Made by a program: the position numbers and the translations under genes. Below are positions 26,697-35,551 of a stretch of 64,000 bases of DNA, in pieces (position 1 is the first letter of the stretch; each line of letters begins with the position of its first letter). The notes under the pieces were generated by a model, which was given only the letters and a program-made list of their open reading frames with translations, was not told the DNA's origin and made no database searches. This stretch comes from Clostridium magnum DSM 2767 (lineage in GTDB: Bacteria > Bacillota > Clostridia > Clostridiales > Clostridiaceae), in the NCBI RefSeq assembly GCF_001623875.1, contig NZ_LWAE01000008.1, positions 186,001 to 250,000 on the forward strand, given 5' to 3'.

Positions 26697-26742
26697 GGAT
26701 CTGCCTTAAAATGATTTAAAAAATCATTTTAAGGCAGATCCT
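26697..26742. terminator. Perfect 22-bp inverted repeat after the cyclase gene
   Basis: AGGATCTGCCTTAAAATGATTT and its exact complement are separated by two bases. The following CATTTTATCCGATGACT equals the right terminus of the large repeat family in inverted orientation. Acts as terminator or is a repeat relic. Confidence 0.7.
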
Positions 26743-26950
26743 CATTTTATCCGATGACTTATTTATTTTGGTTTTATCAGGTCATATACTTCTGTTTTTT
26801 TATTTGAGAAAATTATATAATAAAATTTAACTTTTAATTAAATTTTATTAAAGAAAGAAAAGTTTTTTACGATAATAACTTTGTAATGCTTATGGAATTA
26901 TTAGGACAGGATAGTATTTTGTTCATTAGTTTCAATATTATACTGTGACA

Positions 26951-27137
26951 ATGAAGTGTAAACTTGAATCAGATGGGGTTTCAAACTCCACCTGATTCTT
27001 AGTTGAACGAATCCAGGGACATAGCCGCTCTTTAGTCCCACTTTGAAGAAAAGCAGAGAACCAAAATCTATGATTTTGTGTGAATCGCTTTCACAGAGTG
27101 CGTATGGGAGTATTAGAGCGGGTAGTCATCGGATAAA
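26951..27137 (+). repeat. Large modular repeat, copy R3 (short tip)
   Basis: Starts ATGAAGTGTAAACTTGAATC and ends GTCATCGGATAAA. The left hairpin is CAGATGGGGTTTC/AACTCCACCTG; the right domain has the AAAATC/GATTTT hairpin. It ends about 10 bases before the GGGGG ribosome site of the secreted protein at 27162, so it must be transcribed as that gene's leader or contain its promoter. Confidence 0.85.
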
Positions 27138-27161
27138 ACCAAATTATAGGGGGTAATTTAA

Positions 27162-28088
27162 TTGATAAGAAAAAATATTAAGCTAATGATTCTAACTATT
27201 ATTGTAACAACTAGTTTTGCTACTAATGTAGTATATGCTGCAAAGCCAAGTTCAAATGGAAAAAATACTAATAAGGTTGAACAGAAGCAAGAGAAGAGTA
27301 CTAAAAAAATTTCAAAAGAAGTTTACACATTATCTAAAAGATTAGATAAAATTGAGGATTCCTATAAAAAAGTTAATGTAAAAATAGAAGAGTATTTTTC
27401 AACAACGGGTAGCGCAATAACTATTGGTGTTCCAACGGAGACAACAACTAGCAGTGCAGTAACTACTGAAGATTCAACGGAAACAACAACAGATAGTACA
27501 ACAACTGATACTGGAAGAGAAAATGATCAAGATCAAAGTGAAGAATTTGAAAATGAATACGAAAATGAAGATAGTCTAGTAAATAACAGCTTTTATGGCA
27601 AGTTAAATGCTATTATGAATAGACTTAATACAGTAAAGAGACAGCTTAATAGACTTAACTCTTCAAATAGTGAAGATGTATCTAATTTGAAGAGTAGAAC
27701 CGATGAATTGATAAAGCAAGTTAAAGAGTCTATGGATAAAGTGTCAAACCTTCAAAATGAAAATGTTAAAAGTTTAAAAGATAAATTAGATAAAAAAGTA
27801 ATGGAAGATCAGGATATAAATGAGCAGAAGAAAAGCTGGAAAATACATTTTAGTAAAGCAATAAATCCTGAAACTATCAATTCAAAGAACATTATGATTA
27901 TTGATTCTGAAAATAATATTGTAGATGCTGATGTTTCCTATAACAAGGATAGCAATGACGTTATTATTGAAGCTAAGGATGGGTTTATAAAATCAGAAAA
28001 TTATACTATTCTTATAAGTTCTGATGTTACATCTGCAGACGGTAAAAAACTACAAAAAACTATTGAGAAAAGATTTTCGGTTAAATAG
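27162..28088 (+). CDS. Secreted coiled-coil protein with Ig-like (Big_5/SbsA-type) C-terminus
   Basis: 308 residues, TTG start after GGGGGTAATTTAA. Signal peptide with cleavage near VVYA-AKPSS. Then a lysine-rich coiled coil, a Thr/Ser/Glu-rich linker (about 85-125) and a second long coiled coil (NAIMNRLNTVKRQLNRL onward). The C-terminal about 90 residues resemble an SbsA Ig-like domain (WKIHFSKAINPETINSKNIM ... YTILISSDVTSADGKKLQ). No wall anchor. Probably a secreted or loosely wall-bound structural protein. Confidence 0.8.
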   Translation: MIRKNIKLMILTIIVTTSFATNVVYAAKPSSNGKNTNKVEQKQEKSTKKISKEVYTLSKRLDKIEDSYKKVNVKIEEYFSTTGSAITIGVPTETTTSSAVTTEDSTETTTDSTTTDTGRENDQDQSEEFENEYENEDSLVNNSFYGKLNAIMNRLNTVKRQLNRLNSSNSEDVSNLKSRTDELIKQVKESMDKVSNLQNENVKSLKDKLDKKVMEDQDINEQKKSWKIHFSKAINPETINSKNIMIIDSENNIVDADVSYNKDSNDVIIEAKDGFIKSENYTILISSDVTSADGKKLQKTIEKRFSVK

Positions 28089-28150
28089 ATAGTTGCATAT
28101 GTCCCCAAAAGTATCATCTAAGTACTTAATAATATAAAGTAAAAAAAAGA

Positions 28151-28200
28151 AAAAGATAAGTAGGTGTCAAAGTATTTAGTAGACACCTACTTATCTTTTT
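28151..28200 (+). terminator. Terminator after the secreted protein
   Basis: AAAAGATAAGTAGGTGTC pairs with GACACCTACTTATCTTTT, followed by T residues, 63 bases after the stop. Confidence 0.85.
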
Positions 28201-28340
28201 AAAATTGAAGGATATCATCTAAAAGAAAATCCACTTAATAGTTAAAAGTATTAAACATTAGGATAATATGAACGATAATATAAGTTATATAATAATATTT
28301 GAATACTAGGGTATTTATAAAAAATAGACAGGGGTTGGTT

Positions 28341-29165
28341 ATGGTGAACAAAGATATTATAAATTCTTTAATGGATGTACTACCTTTAATGAAAGACATG
28401 ATGCAAGAGGAAATAGCAATTTCAATAACTGATAGGTCAAAGTTTATAGCCTATTTTCCAAACGAAAAAGTTCCTCTAAAATTAAAAGTTGGTGATATTA
28501 TTCAAAAAGGTGATCCATATTTAGAGGCTATGAACAGCAAAAAAGTAGTTTCTGCTATTGTACCAAAAGAAATATTTGGAGTGGTATTTAAAGCAATTTG
28601 TTATCCACTTATTGATAGCAGCGGAGAAGTTTTCGGAGCGGTAGGGGTAGCAAAAAGTTTAGAGAAGGAAGCACTTATACAGGAAGAGTCAGAAAACATT
28701 GCTATCTCAATGAAACAAACGGGCTCTAGTGTTGAAGAAATTGCTAATGCCTCTCAAAAATTAGTTGAAACCATTGACACTGTAGTGGATTATACTAATT
28801 CCGCTAATGAAAGAATAAAAGATACAGATTCAATACTTTCTGCCATTCAAAATATTGCTTCACAATCTAATTTATTGGCTCTAAATGCAGCTATAGAAGC
28901 GGCAAGAGTAGGCGATGCTGGTAAAGGTTTTAGTGTAGTTGCAAGTGAAATTAGAAAGTTATCCCAATTAAGTAGTGAATCTGCAAAAAAGGTATCTCAA
29001 ACTTTATTAGAGATAAACAAATCCATAGAAGAGATTAAAAAAGCCATTGCTGAATCCAGTTCTATAGCAGAATCTCAAGCAGCTGCAACTGAAGAGATTA
29101 ATGCCACAATTGATCAGATTACTAGATCTACTAATATACTTAGTAATATTTCAAAAATAGTATAA
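28341..29165 (+). CDS. Soluble methyl-accepting chemotaxis-type protein
   Basis: 274 residues from the ATG at 28341, chosen for AGGGGTTGGTT upstream; the open frame extends to a TTG without a ribosome site. No membrane helix. The N-terminal about 120 residues form a PAS/Cache-like sensor (IAISITDRSKFIAYFPNEK ... YPLIDSSGEVFGAVGVAKSL). The C-terminal signalling domain is short but has the core ASQSNLLALNAAIEAARVGD and EIRKLSQLS. Cytoplasmic receptors of this short type may form small clusters or act outside chemotaxis. Confidence 0.88.
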   Translation: MVNKDIINSLMDVLPLMKDMMQEEIAISITDRSKFIAYFPNEKVPLKLKVGDIIQKGDPYLEAMNSKKVVSAIVPKEIFGVVFKAICYPLIDSSGEVFGAVGVAKSLEKEALIQEESENIAISMKQTGSSVEEIANASQKLVETIDTVVDYTNSANERIKDTDSILSAIQNIASQSNLLALNAAIEAARVGDAGKGFSVVASEIRKLSQLSSESAKKVSQTLLEINKSIEEIKKAIAESSSIAESQAAATEEINATIDQITRSTNILSNISKIV

Positions 29166-29182
29166 TCTCTGCTAAAAGACAA

Positions 29183-29215
29183 AAGCCAAGAATATTGTTT
29201 TTATATTCTTGGCTT
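29183..29215. terminator. Terminator between the soluble MCP and the CODH cluster
   Basis: AAGCCAAGAATAT and ATATTCTTGGCTT flank a T-rich loop; it lies between two convergent genes. Confidence 0.8.
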
Positions 29216-29296
29216 CTATTGCACTTAGAATTATTCTAAAAAGTGCAAATAGTGATGGGTTTTTAGTTCATTTATTCATGGGTTCTTTTCATATAT

Positions 29297-30622
29297 TTAA
29301 AATTTAGAAATAAAGGAACGTATTTTATCAATAAAAGACTTTGGTTTGGAGACAGTAATTTGTTCTAGGGTATCATTCACAATATTGTCAGATGCGATTT
29401 CTTCATATGCGAACTGTCCGTCCGGTTTTATATTATAAAAATCTGAATAGTCTATTTGGAATATATTTTTGTCTATTTTGGAAATGTTAACTTTATTTCT
29501 GATCAAGTAACTTAATACCCCGCAGTAAGCTATATCGCCTACAAGAAGTGCGCCGTATATTATGCCATCCTTGTGTATAATTTTTTTATAAATATCTTTA
29601 TTCTCTAATATATCCACTGTGTAGCTGCTATCCGGAGGGTCAATAAGTCCAAGAGACACAGTTTGAAGACCTAAGAAATTCATAGAGTTTCTAAGACCAA
29701 AGTTATCATCTAGTACTTTATAATTACCAGTCATATTATAGGCAGCAGTGATAGCTTCTTTTACAGCTATTGGCCAAATTGGAGCAGTAGCGCAAACATC
29801 GCCAGCAGCATAAATATTTTCAACTGTTGTTTTGCAAGTAGAATCTACAATGATACCTCTATTTACTTTGATTCTGGAATCCTTTATAAAGTCTATATTA
29901 GCCTTAACTCCTGCAGCAACTACAGCCAAATCGCAATTTATAGCAGTACCATTAGATAAAATAACTTTTTTTACGAAGCCGGTTTTATTTAAGGTTACTT
30001 CTTCTACTTTAGCAGAAGTATAAATATCAATACCCTTTTCTAGCAAAAGCTTCTCATATTTAGATGAAGCCTTCTTATCCAATTGTAAAGGTAAAATTCT
30101 ATCGCCCATTTCAACAAGGGATATTTTTAAGTTGTTATTCATAATACCAATTAAAGCATCTATGCCCACAAGGCCAGCGCCTATTATAACTACGTTCTTT
30201 GACTTTTTTAGGGAGTTTTGTATATGAAAAACATCAGATATATTTCTAAGAGTGTATACTTCCTTAGCTTCTCTTAAATTTTTTATTGGCGGAATAACAG
30301 AGGAGGAACCAGTGGCTATTAGAAGTTTATTGTATTTTTCCACTGTATCGTCATTTAACTTCACTTCATTTTTATCTATATTAAGATCTATAACCTTTTT
30401 TCCCTTTATCCAGGAGATTTTATATTTTGCGAAGAAGTCCTTTTCCATGAAATTTATCTCCTCAACAGTTCTTGAGCCGCTTATTACGTGATGAAGCATA
30501 CATCTTGAATAAACCTTTGTATCTTCAGATATAATTGCAATTTCACTGGATTTATCTAATTCTCTAATAGTTTTTGCTGCATTTATACCTGCTGCACTTG
30601 CTCCTAGTATTAAATATCTCAT
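29297..30622 (-). CDS. FAD/NAD(P)-dependent oxidoreductase of the CODH cluster
   Basis: 441 residues of the pyridine nucleotide-disulphide reductase superfamily. N-terminal FAD-binding YLILGASAAGINAAKTIREL, a central NAD(P)-binding VVIIGAGLVGIDALIGI, and the second FAD motif NIYAAGDVCA. There is no CxxxxC redox disulphide, so it resembles NADH oxidase/rubredoxin-reductase-like enzymes. It is four bases downstream of cooF and in line with cooS. In CO-using clostridia this third gene is thought to pass electrons from CooF to NAD(P)+. ATG overlaps the cooF end region with GAGGAGGGCTAAG as ribosome site. Confidence 0.92.
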   Translation of the reverse strand: MRYLILGASAAGINAAKTIRELDKSSEIAIISEDTKVYSRCMLHHVISGSRTVEEINFMEKDFFAKYKISWIKGKKVIDLNIDKNEVKLNDDTVEKYNKLLIATGSSSVIPPIKNLREAKEVYTLRNISDVFHIQNSLKKSKNVVIIGAGLVGIDALIGIMNNNLKISLVEMGDRILPLQLDKKASSKYEKLLLEKGIDIYTSAKVEEVTLNKTGFVKKVILSNGTAINCDLAVVAAGVKANIDFIKDSRIKVNRGIIVDSTCKTTVENIYAAGDVCATAPIWPIAVKEAITAAYNMTGNYKVLDDNFGLRNSMNFLGLQTVSLGLIDPPDSSYTVDILENKDIYKKIIHKDGIIYGALLVGDIAYCGVLSYLIRNKVNISKIDKNIFQIDYSDFYNIKPDGQFAYEEIASDNIVNDTLEQITVSKPKSFIDKIRSFISKF

Positions 30623-30625
30623 AAC

Positions 30626-31072
30626 TTAGCCCTCCTCATCCAAATATATTGCACCAGTTGGGCAATTTTCAACACATCTTGGGGTAGCCCTGTCATTACA
30701 CATATCACATTTAACAACTACTTTCTTATTCTTAGATTCTGCTTTTAAAACTCCATAAGGACAGGACATTACACACATAAAGCAGGAAGCACATTTGTCT
30801 TTGTCATATGAAACTATACCAGTAGTTTTATCCTTTGTCATTGCACCACTCATACAGGTTATAACGCATTCAGGGTTATCGCAGTGGCGGCAAAATATAG
30901 GAGTTGGTTTTTTATTACTATCTAAGGTTATATGGTTTCTACTTTCATTTTCTATATCTTCAAGATCTACATCAAATACTGATTTGCCTTTTTCATTATG
31001 CTCTGCAATGCAGGCAATATAACAATTCAAGCAACCAGTACATAGATCTTTATTGATCATTATACGTTTCAT
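30626..31072 (-). CDS. cooF: CooF-like four-cluster ferredoxin
   Basis: 148 residues with four cysteine groups: CTGCLNCYIAC; CRHCDNPECVITC; CASCFMCVMSCPYG; CDMCNDRATPRCVENCP. This is the DMSO-reductase-B/CooF polyferredoxin pattern for four [4Fe-4S] clusters. CooF takes electrons from the CODH and hands them to a partner, here probably the adjacent flavoprotein. Ribosome site AGGAAGGTG before the ATG. The middle gene of cooS-cooF-FAD oxidoreductase; no hydrogenase genes adjoin it. Confidence 0.94.
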   Translation of the reverse strand: MKRIMINKDLCTGCLNCYIACIAEHNEKGKSVFDVDLEDIENESRNHITLDSNKKPTPIFCRHCDNPECVITCMSGAMTKDKTTGIVSYDKDKCASCFMCVMSCPYGVLKAESKNKKVVVKCDMCNDRATPRCVENCPTGAIYLDEEG

Positions 31073-31108
31073 AAAATTACACCTTCCTATAAAGAGTTAT
31101 GATTCACC

Positions 31109-32995
31109 CTATGCCAGATTTAAGCCTTTTCTCTTATTTATAATTATTTCTTCTAGTTTATCTGCAGCTTTAACTACATCATCTTCAAGAATAAGTTTTC
31201 CACCAGTTAAAGTTTCTAAGTCCTCTGTTAAAACCTTTGTTACAACCTTACTGCCAGTTACAAATGGAGGAATTGCTAAGTGTAATGGAAGTCCAAGTGC
31301 TAGACCAAAAGCACCATCAGCAAGAGCTTGTTCTTCCAACCATTGTGGTGCAGATAAAACTAGAGGTAGCTGAGGTATATCTATTCCCAGGAATTCCGCA
31401 AGTTCTGTAGCGACAATTTCAAGTCTTCCAATAGCAAGACAAGGGCCAAAGTTTAGTACAGGAGGAATTCCAAGAGTTTTACAAACTTCTTTTAAGCTGT
31501 CTCCGGCAAGTTCTGCAGCAGATGGTGACATAAGGCCTACATTCTCAAGTCCGCCACTGGAGCATCCAGCTGATAGTACAATAATATTTCTCTTTATAAG
31601 TTCTTTAGTTAGTTCAACAGTAAATATATCATGACCTTTTGCTGTAAGATTTGAGCATCCAACAACACCAGCCACACCTTTTATTTTTCCAGAAGCAATT
31701 AAATCGACTAGAGGTTTCCAGTTTCCACCTAAGAAATTTTTAAGTGAAACTTCACTAACACCAGTTATAACATCATCGTAACCATGATCCTTTGGAATAT
31801 TTAATTGTATATTGCTTCTTCTATTTTTATAGCTGTTAATAGCCTCATCAATAATATGGTTAGTTATTTTTTCTCTTTCTGCATAAGAGTATTGAACATA
31901 TTCTGCATTAGCCTTTTTAGCAACATCATCTAAGCATATCATTTTAACCATATATTTATCTGCAATTGGTTCGATTCCAGGAAGAGTACAGTTAAATTCT
32001 GAGACAATAGCATCAACTCCGCCAGTAGCTATCATAGCCTCACTTGTAAAGTTATTTCCACCATGACCAGAGAAAACTTCCTTATAGTGTTCTCCTCTAA
32101 GCTGTAGATCCTGACCTACACAGGTACAACCAACAAGTCTGAAGCCTTTAGCACCAACAGCATTAGCCAATTTTATAGAATTGTCTTGGATAAGTGCATC
32201 CTGTAGGTGAGATATCATAGAATGTTGGTGACCAGTAATCATTATATTTATATAATCTTTATCAATAACCTTAAAACCAACCTTTGCTGCTCTTATAACA
32301 GGTTCACCAAGAGCTATATCGTTAAGAAGATTGGTAAGAGTAAGCCCATAAAGGCCGGTACATATTCCTAAGTTTAAGCAGTTAAGCAGCATATCAACAG
32401 GGTCACTGTTTAAGTTTGTAGAAGTTTTTACAATTGCATCAAAAACTTCTGATTTTGCTCCACCAGGCATTATGTTGAGTTTTTTCCAATTCTCTACTCT
32501 AGGACCATAAGCCATTTTTTCTACTAATTCCATTTTTTCAAATCTAGGCTTATAAAGATCTTGTAAAACCTTATCTGCTACTAAAATTGCTTTTTTATGA
32601 TTATCTTCTTCTTTTATATCAAAGATTTCAGCAAGTCTATTTAGAGCATTTACACCTTTAATTATGCCCTTCGTTTCACCTAAAGCTTTTATATTTCTAG
32701 CAGTGCCTTCAACTATATGAAGATAACAAGCAGCTCCAGAAGAAACAGCTCTTAAAAAGTTTCTTGCAACTATAGTATCAGCATTTGCACCGCATATTCC
32801 TCTAGGTGACTTAGTAGTTATTCTACAAGGACCATTGGCGCATAATTTACAACAGACACCTTGTTGTCCAAAGCCGCATTTGATTTTTTGGCTTTCAACT
32901 CTATGATGAGCCGTTTCCACATCTAAGTTTCCTATAAATCCCTCTAAAACTTTATCCGCTGATTGGCATATTGTGCAATTTTCACAGTTTGACAT
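31109..32995 (-). CDS. cooS: Carbon monoxide dehydrogenase catalytic subunit
   Basis: 628 residues, full length for monofunctional anaerobic Ni-Fe CODH, which oxidises CO to CO2 or the reverse. Near residues 40-70, KCGFGQQGVCCKLCANGPCR and GICGA give the D- and B-cluster cysteines. C-cluster ligands are visible in order: the His of ITGHQHSM, CTCVGQDLQLRG, SEFNCTLPG, GVVGCSN, LSAGCSSGG and FGPCLAIGR. ATG follows AAGGGGGATTTATC. No acetyl-CoA synthase gene lies nearby, so this is a stand-alone CODH coupled to CooF and a flavoprotein. Confidence 0.97.
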   Translation of the reverse strand: MSNCENCTICQSADKVLEGFIGNLDVETAHHRVESQKIKCGFGQQGVCCKLCANGPCRITTKSPRGICGANADTIVARNFLRAVSSGAACYLHIVEGTARNIKALGETKGIIKGVNALNRLAEIFDIKEEDNHKKAILVADKVLQDLYKPRFEKMELVEKMAYGPRVENWKKLNIMPGGAKSEVFDAIVKTSTNLNSDPVDMLLNCLNLGICTGLYGLTLTNLLNDIALGEPVIRAAKVGFKVIDKDYINIMITGHQHSMISHLQDALIQDNSIKLANAVGAKGFRLVGCTCVGQDLQLRGEHYKEVFSGHGGNNFTSEAMIATGGVDAIVSEFNCTLPGIEPIADKYMVKMICLDDVAKKANAEYVQYSYAEREKITNHIIDEAINSYKNRRSNIQLNIPKDHGYDDVITGVSEVSLKNFLGGNWKPLVDLIASGKIKGVAGVVGCSNLTAKGHDIFTVELTKELIKRNIIVLSAGCSSGGLENVGLMSPSAAELAGDSLKEVCKTLGIPPVLNFGPCLAIGRLEIVATELAEFLGIDIPQLPLVLSAPQWLEEQALADGAFGLALGLPLHLAIPPFVTGSKVVTKVLTEDLETLTGGKLILEDDVVKAADKLEEIIINKRKGLNLA

Positions 32996-33094
32996 GATAA
33001 ATCCCCCTTTGAATATTTAGGCATAGTAAAATAACCTAATTTATTTTAGTAAAAATACAATTGTTCCAAATAACTACTTCATTGGTATACTTTA

Positions 33095-33123
33095 ACTATA
33101 AATTATTTCTAATTAATTGTCAA
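33095..33123 (-). promoter_or_regulatory. Sigma-A-type promoter of the cooS cluster
   Basis: Minus strand: TTGACA (33123-33118), 17-base spacer, TATAGT (33100-33095). Predicted start near 33088 leaves a leader of about 93 bases before the cooS ATG. Confidence 0.7.
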
Positions 33124-33248
33124 TATTAATTAATAAAAATTATCTAATCAAAAAAATTGTTGTATTTATTATTTTCCTGTGAGATGGGCATATATATTAA
33201 TTAATCAAAAGGAAGGAGAGAAATAGGGCTTAGGCGAAACCAATAAGT

Positions 33249-33284
33249 AAAAGAGTATCTTGGAAAAAATCCGAGATACTCTTT
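33249..33284. terminator. Hairpin between cooS and the L,D-transpeptidase gene
   Basis: AAAGAGTATCTTGGA and TCCGAGATACTCTTT pair with one mismatch. It lies downstream of the minus-strand L,D-transpeptidase gene and upstream of the cooS promoter, so it insulates the two. The rest of 32996-33356 shows no gene. Confidence 0.7.
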
Positions 33285-33356
33285 AGCGTACTTTTTTTCT
33301 ATTGTTTAACTATTCTACTTATGATTGTTTCTATTTTAGTTTAACAGGCTGCTAAG

Positions 33357-33746
33357 TTATATAATTTTTACTACAGTACCCACAGGAACTAGTTTAAAAA
33401 CTTCAATAACATCTTTATTGTACATACGAACACATCCATTGGATACATCTTTACCAATAGAACTAGGATTGTTAGTCCCATGAATACCGTAGTCTCCATT
33501 AGGAGCATTAAGTCCCATCCATCTTGCACCAAAAGGACCTCCAGGATTTACAGCTTTATTTATAATTTTGAAAGTACCCTTTGGGGTAGGGGTGGAAGGT
33601 TTACCCACTGCAACTCTATAAGTCTTAAAAACCTTATTGTCTCTAAACAATGTTAGACTGTGATTCTTCACGTTGATAGTGATACTGTAAGTAGCTCTAT
33701 AATAGTCAGAGTATTCATCAAAGTAGAAATATGGACAATTAAACAT
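33357..33746 (-). CDS. YkuD-type L,D-transpeptidase
   Basis: 129 residues, essentially the bare catalytic domain. It has ITINVKNHSLTLFRDNKVFK, GKPSTPTPKGTF, and the active-site block HGTN...SIGKDVSNGCVRM with catalytic His and Cys. These enzymes make 3-3 peptidoglycan crosslinks. There is no signal peptide, membrane helix or LysM; B. subtilis YkuD likewise lacks a classical export signal and is linked to spores. ATG follows GAGGAGAGT. Confidence 0.93.
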   Translation of the reverse strand: MFNCPYFYFDEYSDYYRATYSITINVKNHSLTLFRDNKVFKTYRVAVGKPSTPTPKGTFKIINKAVNPGGPFGARWMGLNAPNGDYGIHGTNNPSSIGKDVSNGCVRMYNKDVIEVFKLVPVGTVVKII

Positions 33747-33957
33747 AATACTCTCCTCAACAATTAATATATATTATAATATTAAGTTTTGTGGAATTAG
33801 GTGAATAAGGTAAGTTGTTCTGAAAAATAATTTATAATAGTAATTTAATACATTAGGATTTATTTGATATAAGTAAAAATGAGGATTATAATGTTCTTGT
33901 AGGTGAAATTATTCAATACTCATTGATTAAATACATTTAGAAAGTAGGAAATTAAAA

Positions 33958-35265
33958 GTGTATAAAATTGGTATGATTGGTGTCATGGGGCCTCGGCAAT
34001 CAGTTGAACGAATACTGGGCGTTGCTAAGGAAATGAAAACTTCTTTTGAATTTATTCCATATATATATGAAAGTCCTAGTGAGATTAAAAAACTTATTTT
34101 GGAGAACAATGATAAAGTTAATGCATGGCTGTTTTCAGGACCTGTTGTATACCTATTTGCTAAGGATGCACTAAAGTCTGATAAAAATTTATTTTATATA
34201 CCAGCCACAGAATCAGGACTATTTAAAGCAATGTTAGATTTTATTTATGATCAAAAGGGAATTTTAAATAGTTTTAGTATAGATTTACCAAAAGACATGT
34301 ACCCCCTAGATGATACGCTTAAACAACTAGATAGTCCACCTGAGAATATTTACGTAAAATATATCGATCCACAGACTAAATCTGAAGAACTGGTGGAATT
34401 TCATATGAATTTATGGAAGGAAGAAAAGACCGAAGGGGGAATTTCCTGTTTACCTTCTATTAGTGAAGAATTGAAAAGATTAGGAGTTCCAGCATCTTGG
34501 TTGACAACTAGCTGTCTAGAGACCAGGCAGGCTATTAAGATAGTAGTGGAAAACCTTATGACGTCTTATTTTAAAGGAACCCAAATTGGAGTTGAAATGA
34601 TTGAAGTTGAAAATTTTGATAAAATCATTAATAAGATGAAATCAACCTATTATCTTCAGCGTTTAGAACTGCGTTTAAAGGACACCATTCTAAGATTGTG
34701 TGAAAAAATTGATGGTTCTTTGTCTGAACGGGGAAATGGCAGGTACGTCATTATTAGTACCCGTGGTGCAATTGAAAAGGAGATTTCAACACTAAAGAAA
34801 ACAATTCATCAATTATCAACGGAGGCTGATTCTAGTGTTGCTGTTGGAATAGGTTATGGAGAAACTGTGTTGTCTGCAGAAGTTAACGCACACAATGCCA
34901 TGCAGCAGTCAAAAGAAAAAGCTGAAAGAGATATTGTTATTATTCAAGAAAATGGGCTCATAATCGAACATGCTGAAAACGAAGAAGAACTGACTTATTT
35001 CCCAAGAACTAGTGATTTAGGGCTAATTGAGAAGTTGAAAGCAGCGAATATTAGTATTAAAACATATAAAAAAATATATGCATTAAATCAAAAAATGGGA
35101 TGGAATCAATTCACAACAAAAGACATAGCTACTCATTTACAAATGACGGAGCGTAACTCTAGGCGTATTATATCAGAATTATGCAAGATAGGTTTAGCAT
35201 TGTGGATTGGCGAAGAGGATTTTTCTGCTCGAGGAAGACCAAGTAAGCTTTATCGATTAACTTAA
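33958..35265 (+). CDS. Transcriptional regulator with C-terminal helix-turn-helix
   Basis: 435 residues, GTG start with AGGAAATTAAAA upstream. The N-terminal 200 residues look like a periplasmic-binding or ligand-sensing alpha/beta domain (IGMIGVMGPRQSVERILGVA, AWLFSGPVVYLF). The middle (about 230-335) resembles the degenerate GGDEF-like domain of PucR proteins (GRYVIISTRGAIEKEI ... VAVGIGYGETVLSAEVNAHN). The C-terminal 80 residues hold a winged helix (TTKDIATHLQMTERNSRRII; GRPSKLYRL). It precedes, on the same strand, the amidohydrolase and membrane genes, which it probably controls. Exact family not recognised. Confidence 0.75.
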   Translation: MYKIGMIGVMGPRQSVERILGVAKEMKTSFEFIPYIYESPSEIKKLILENNDKVNAWLFSGPVVYLFAKDALKSDKNLFYIPATESGLFKAMLDFIYDQKGILNSFSIDLPKDMYPLDDTLKQLDSPPENIYVKYIDPQTKSEELVEFHMNLWKEEKTEGGISCLPSISEELKRLGVPASWLTTSCLETRQAIKIVVENLMTSYFKGTQIGVEMIEVENFDKIINKMKSTYYLQRLELRLKDTILRLCEKIDGSLSERGNGRYVIISTRGAIEKEISTLKKTIHQLSTEADSSVAVGIGYGETVLSAEVNAHNAMQQSKEKAERDIVIIQENGLIIEHAENEEELTYFPRTSDLGLIEKLKAANISIKTYKKIYALNQKMGWNQFTTKDIATHLQMTERNSRRIISELCKIGLALWIGEEDFSARGRPSKLYRLT

Positions 35266-35319
35266 ATAATTGATTTAAGAGCGAAATATATATTAAGTGA
35301 AAAAAATACATTCGTCTGT

Positions 35320-35370
35320 AAAAAGAGGTTATTTCAAAACTAATTGACAGTTTTGAAATAACCTCTTTTT
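35320..35370 (+). terminator. Terminator after the regulator
   Basis: AAAAAGAGGTTATTTCAAAACT and its complement AGTTTTGAAATAACCTCTTTTT enclose a seven-base loop, with a T run in the 3' arm. Confidence 0.88.
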
Positions 35371-35551
35371 ACTATCTAACAATCTGCGGGCTTACCAGCC
35401 CCTCAAGTAAATGTAAAACTTTTACTGGTATTTAAATTCTAAATTTCTGTATTATTTAAGAAAAACTTGCAATGTTGAAAGCTATTGAATATAATAATGT
35501 AAAAGGAAAATTTCCTTTAATATACCGAAAATAAGGTTGGGAGGGACAAAT

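Noticed and set aside
29297..32995. Full Wood-Ljungdahl CODH/acetyl-CoA synthase cluster
   Set aside because: Only cooS, cooF and an FAD oxidoreductase are present; no acsB, acsCD, methyltransferase or CooC-type gene lies in the window.
33285..33356. Small regulatory RNA between cooS and the L,D-transpeptidase gene
   Set aside because: Only one terminator-like hairpin is visible, with no promoter suggesting an independent transcript.
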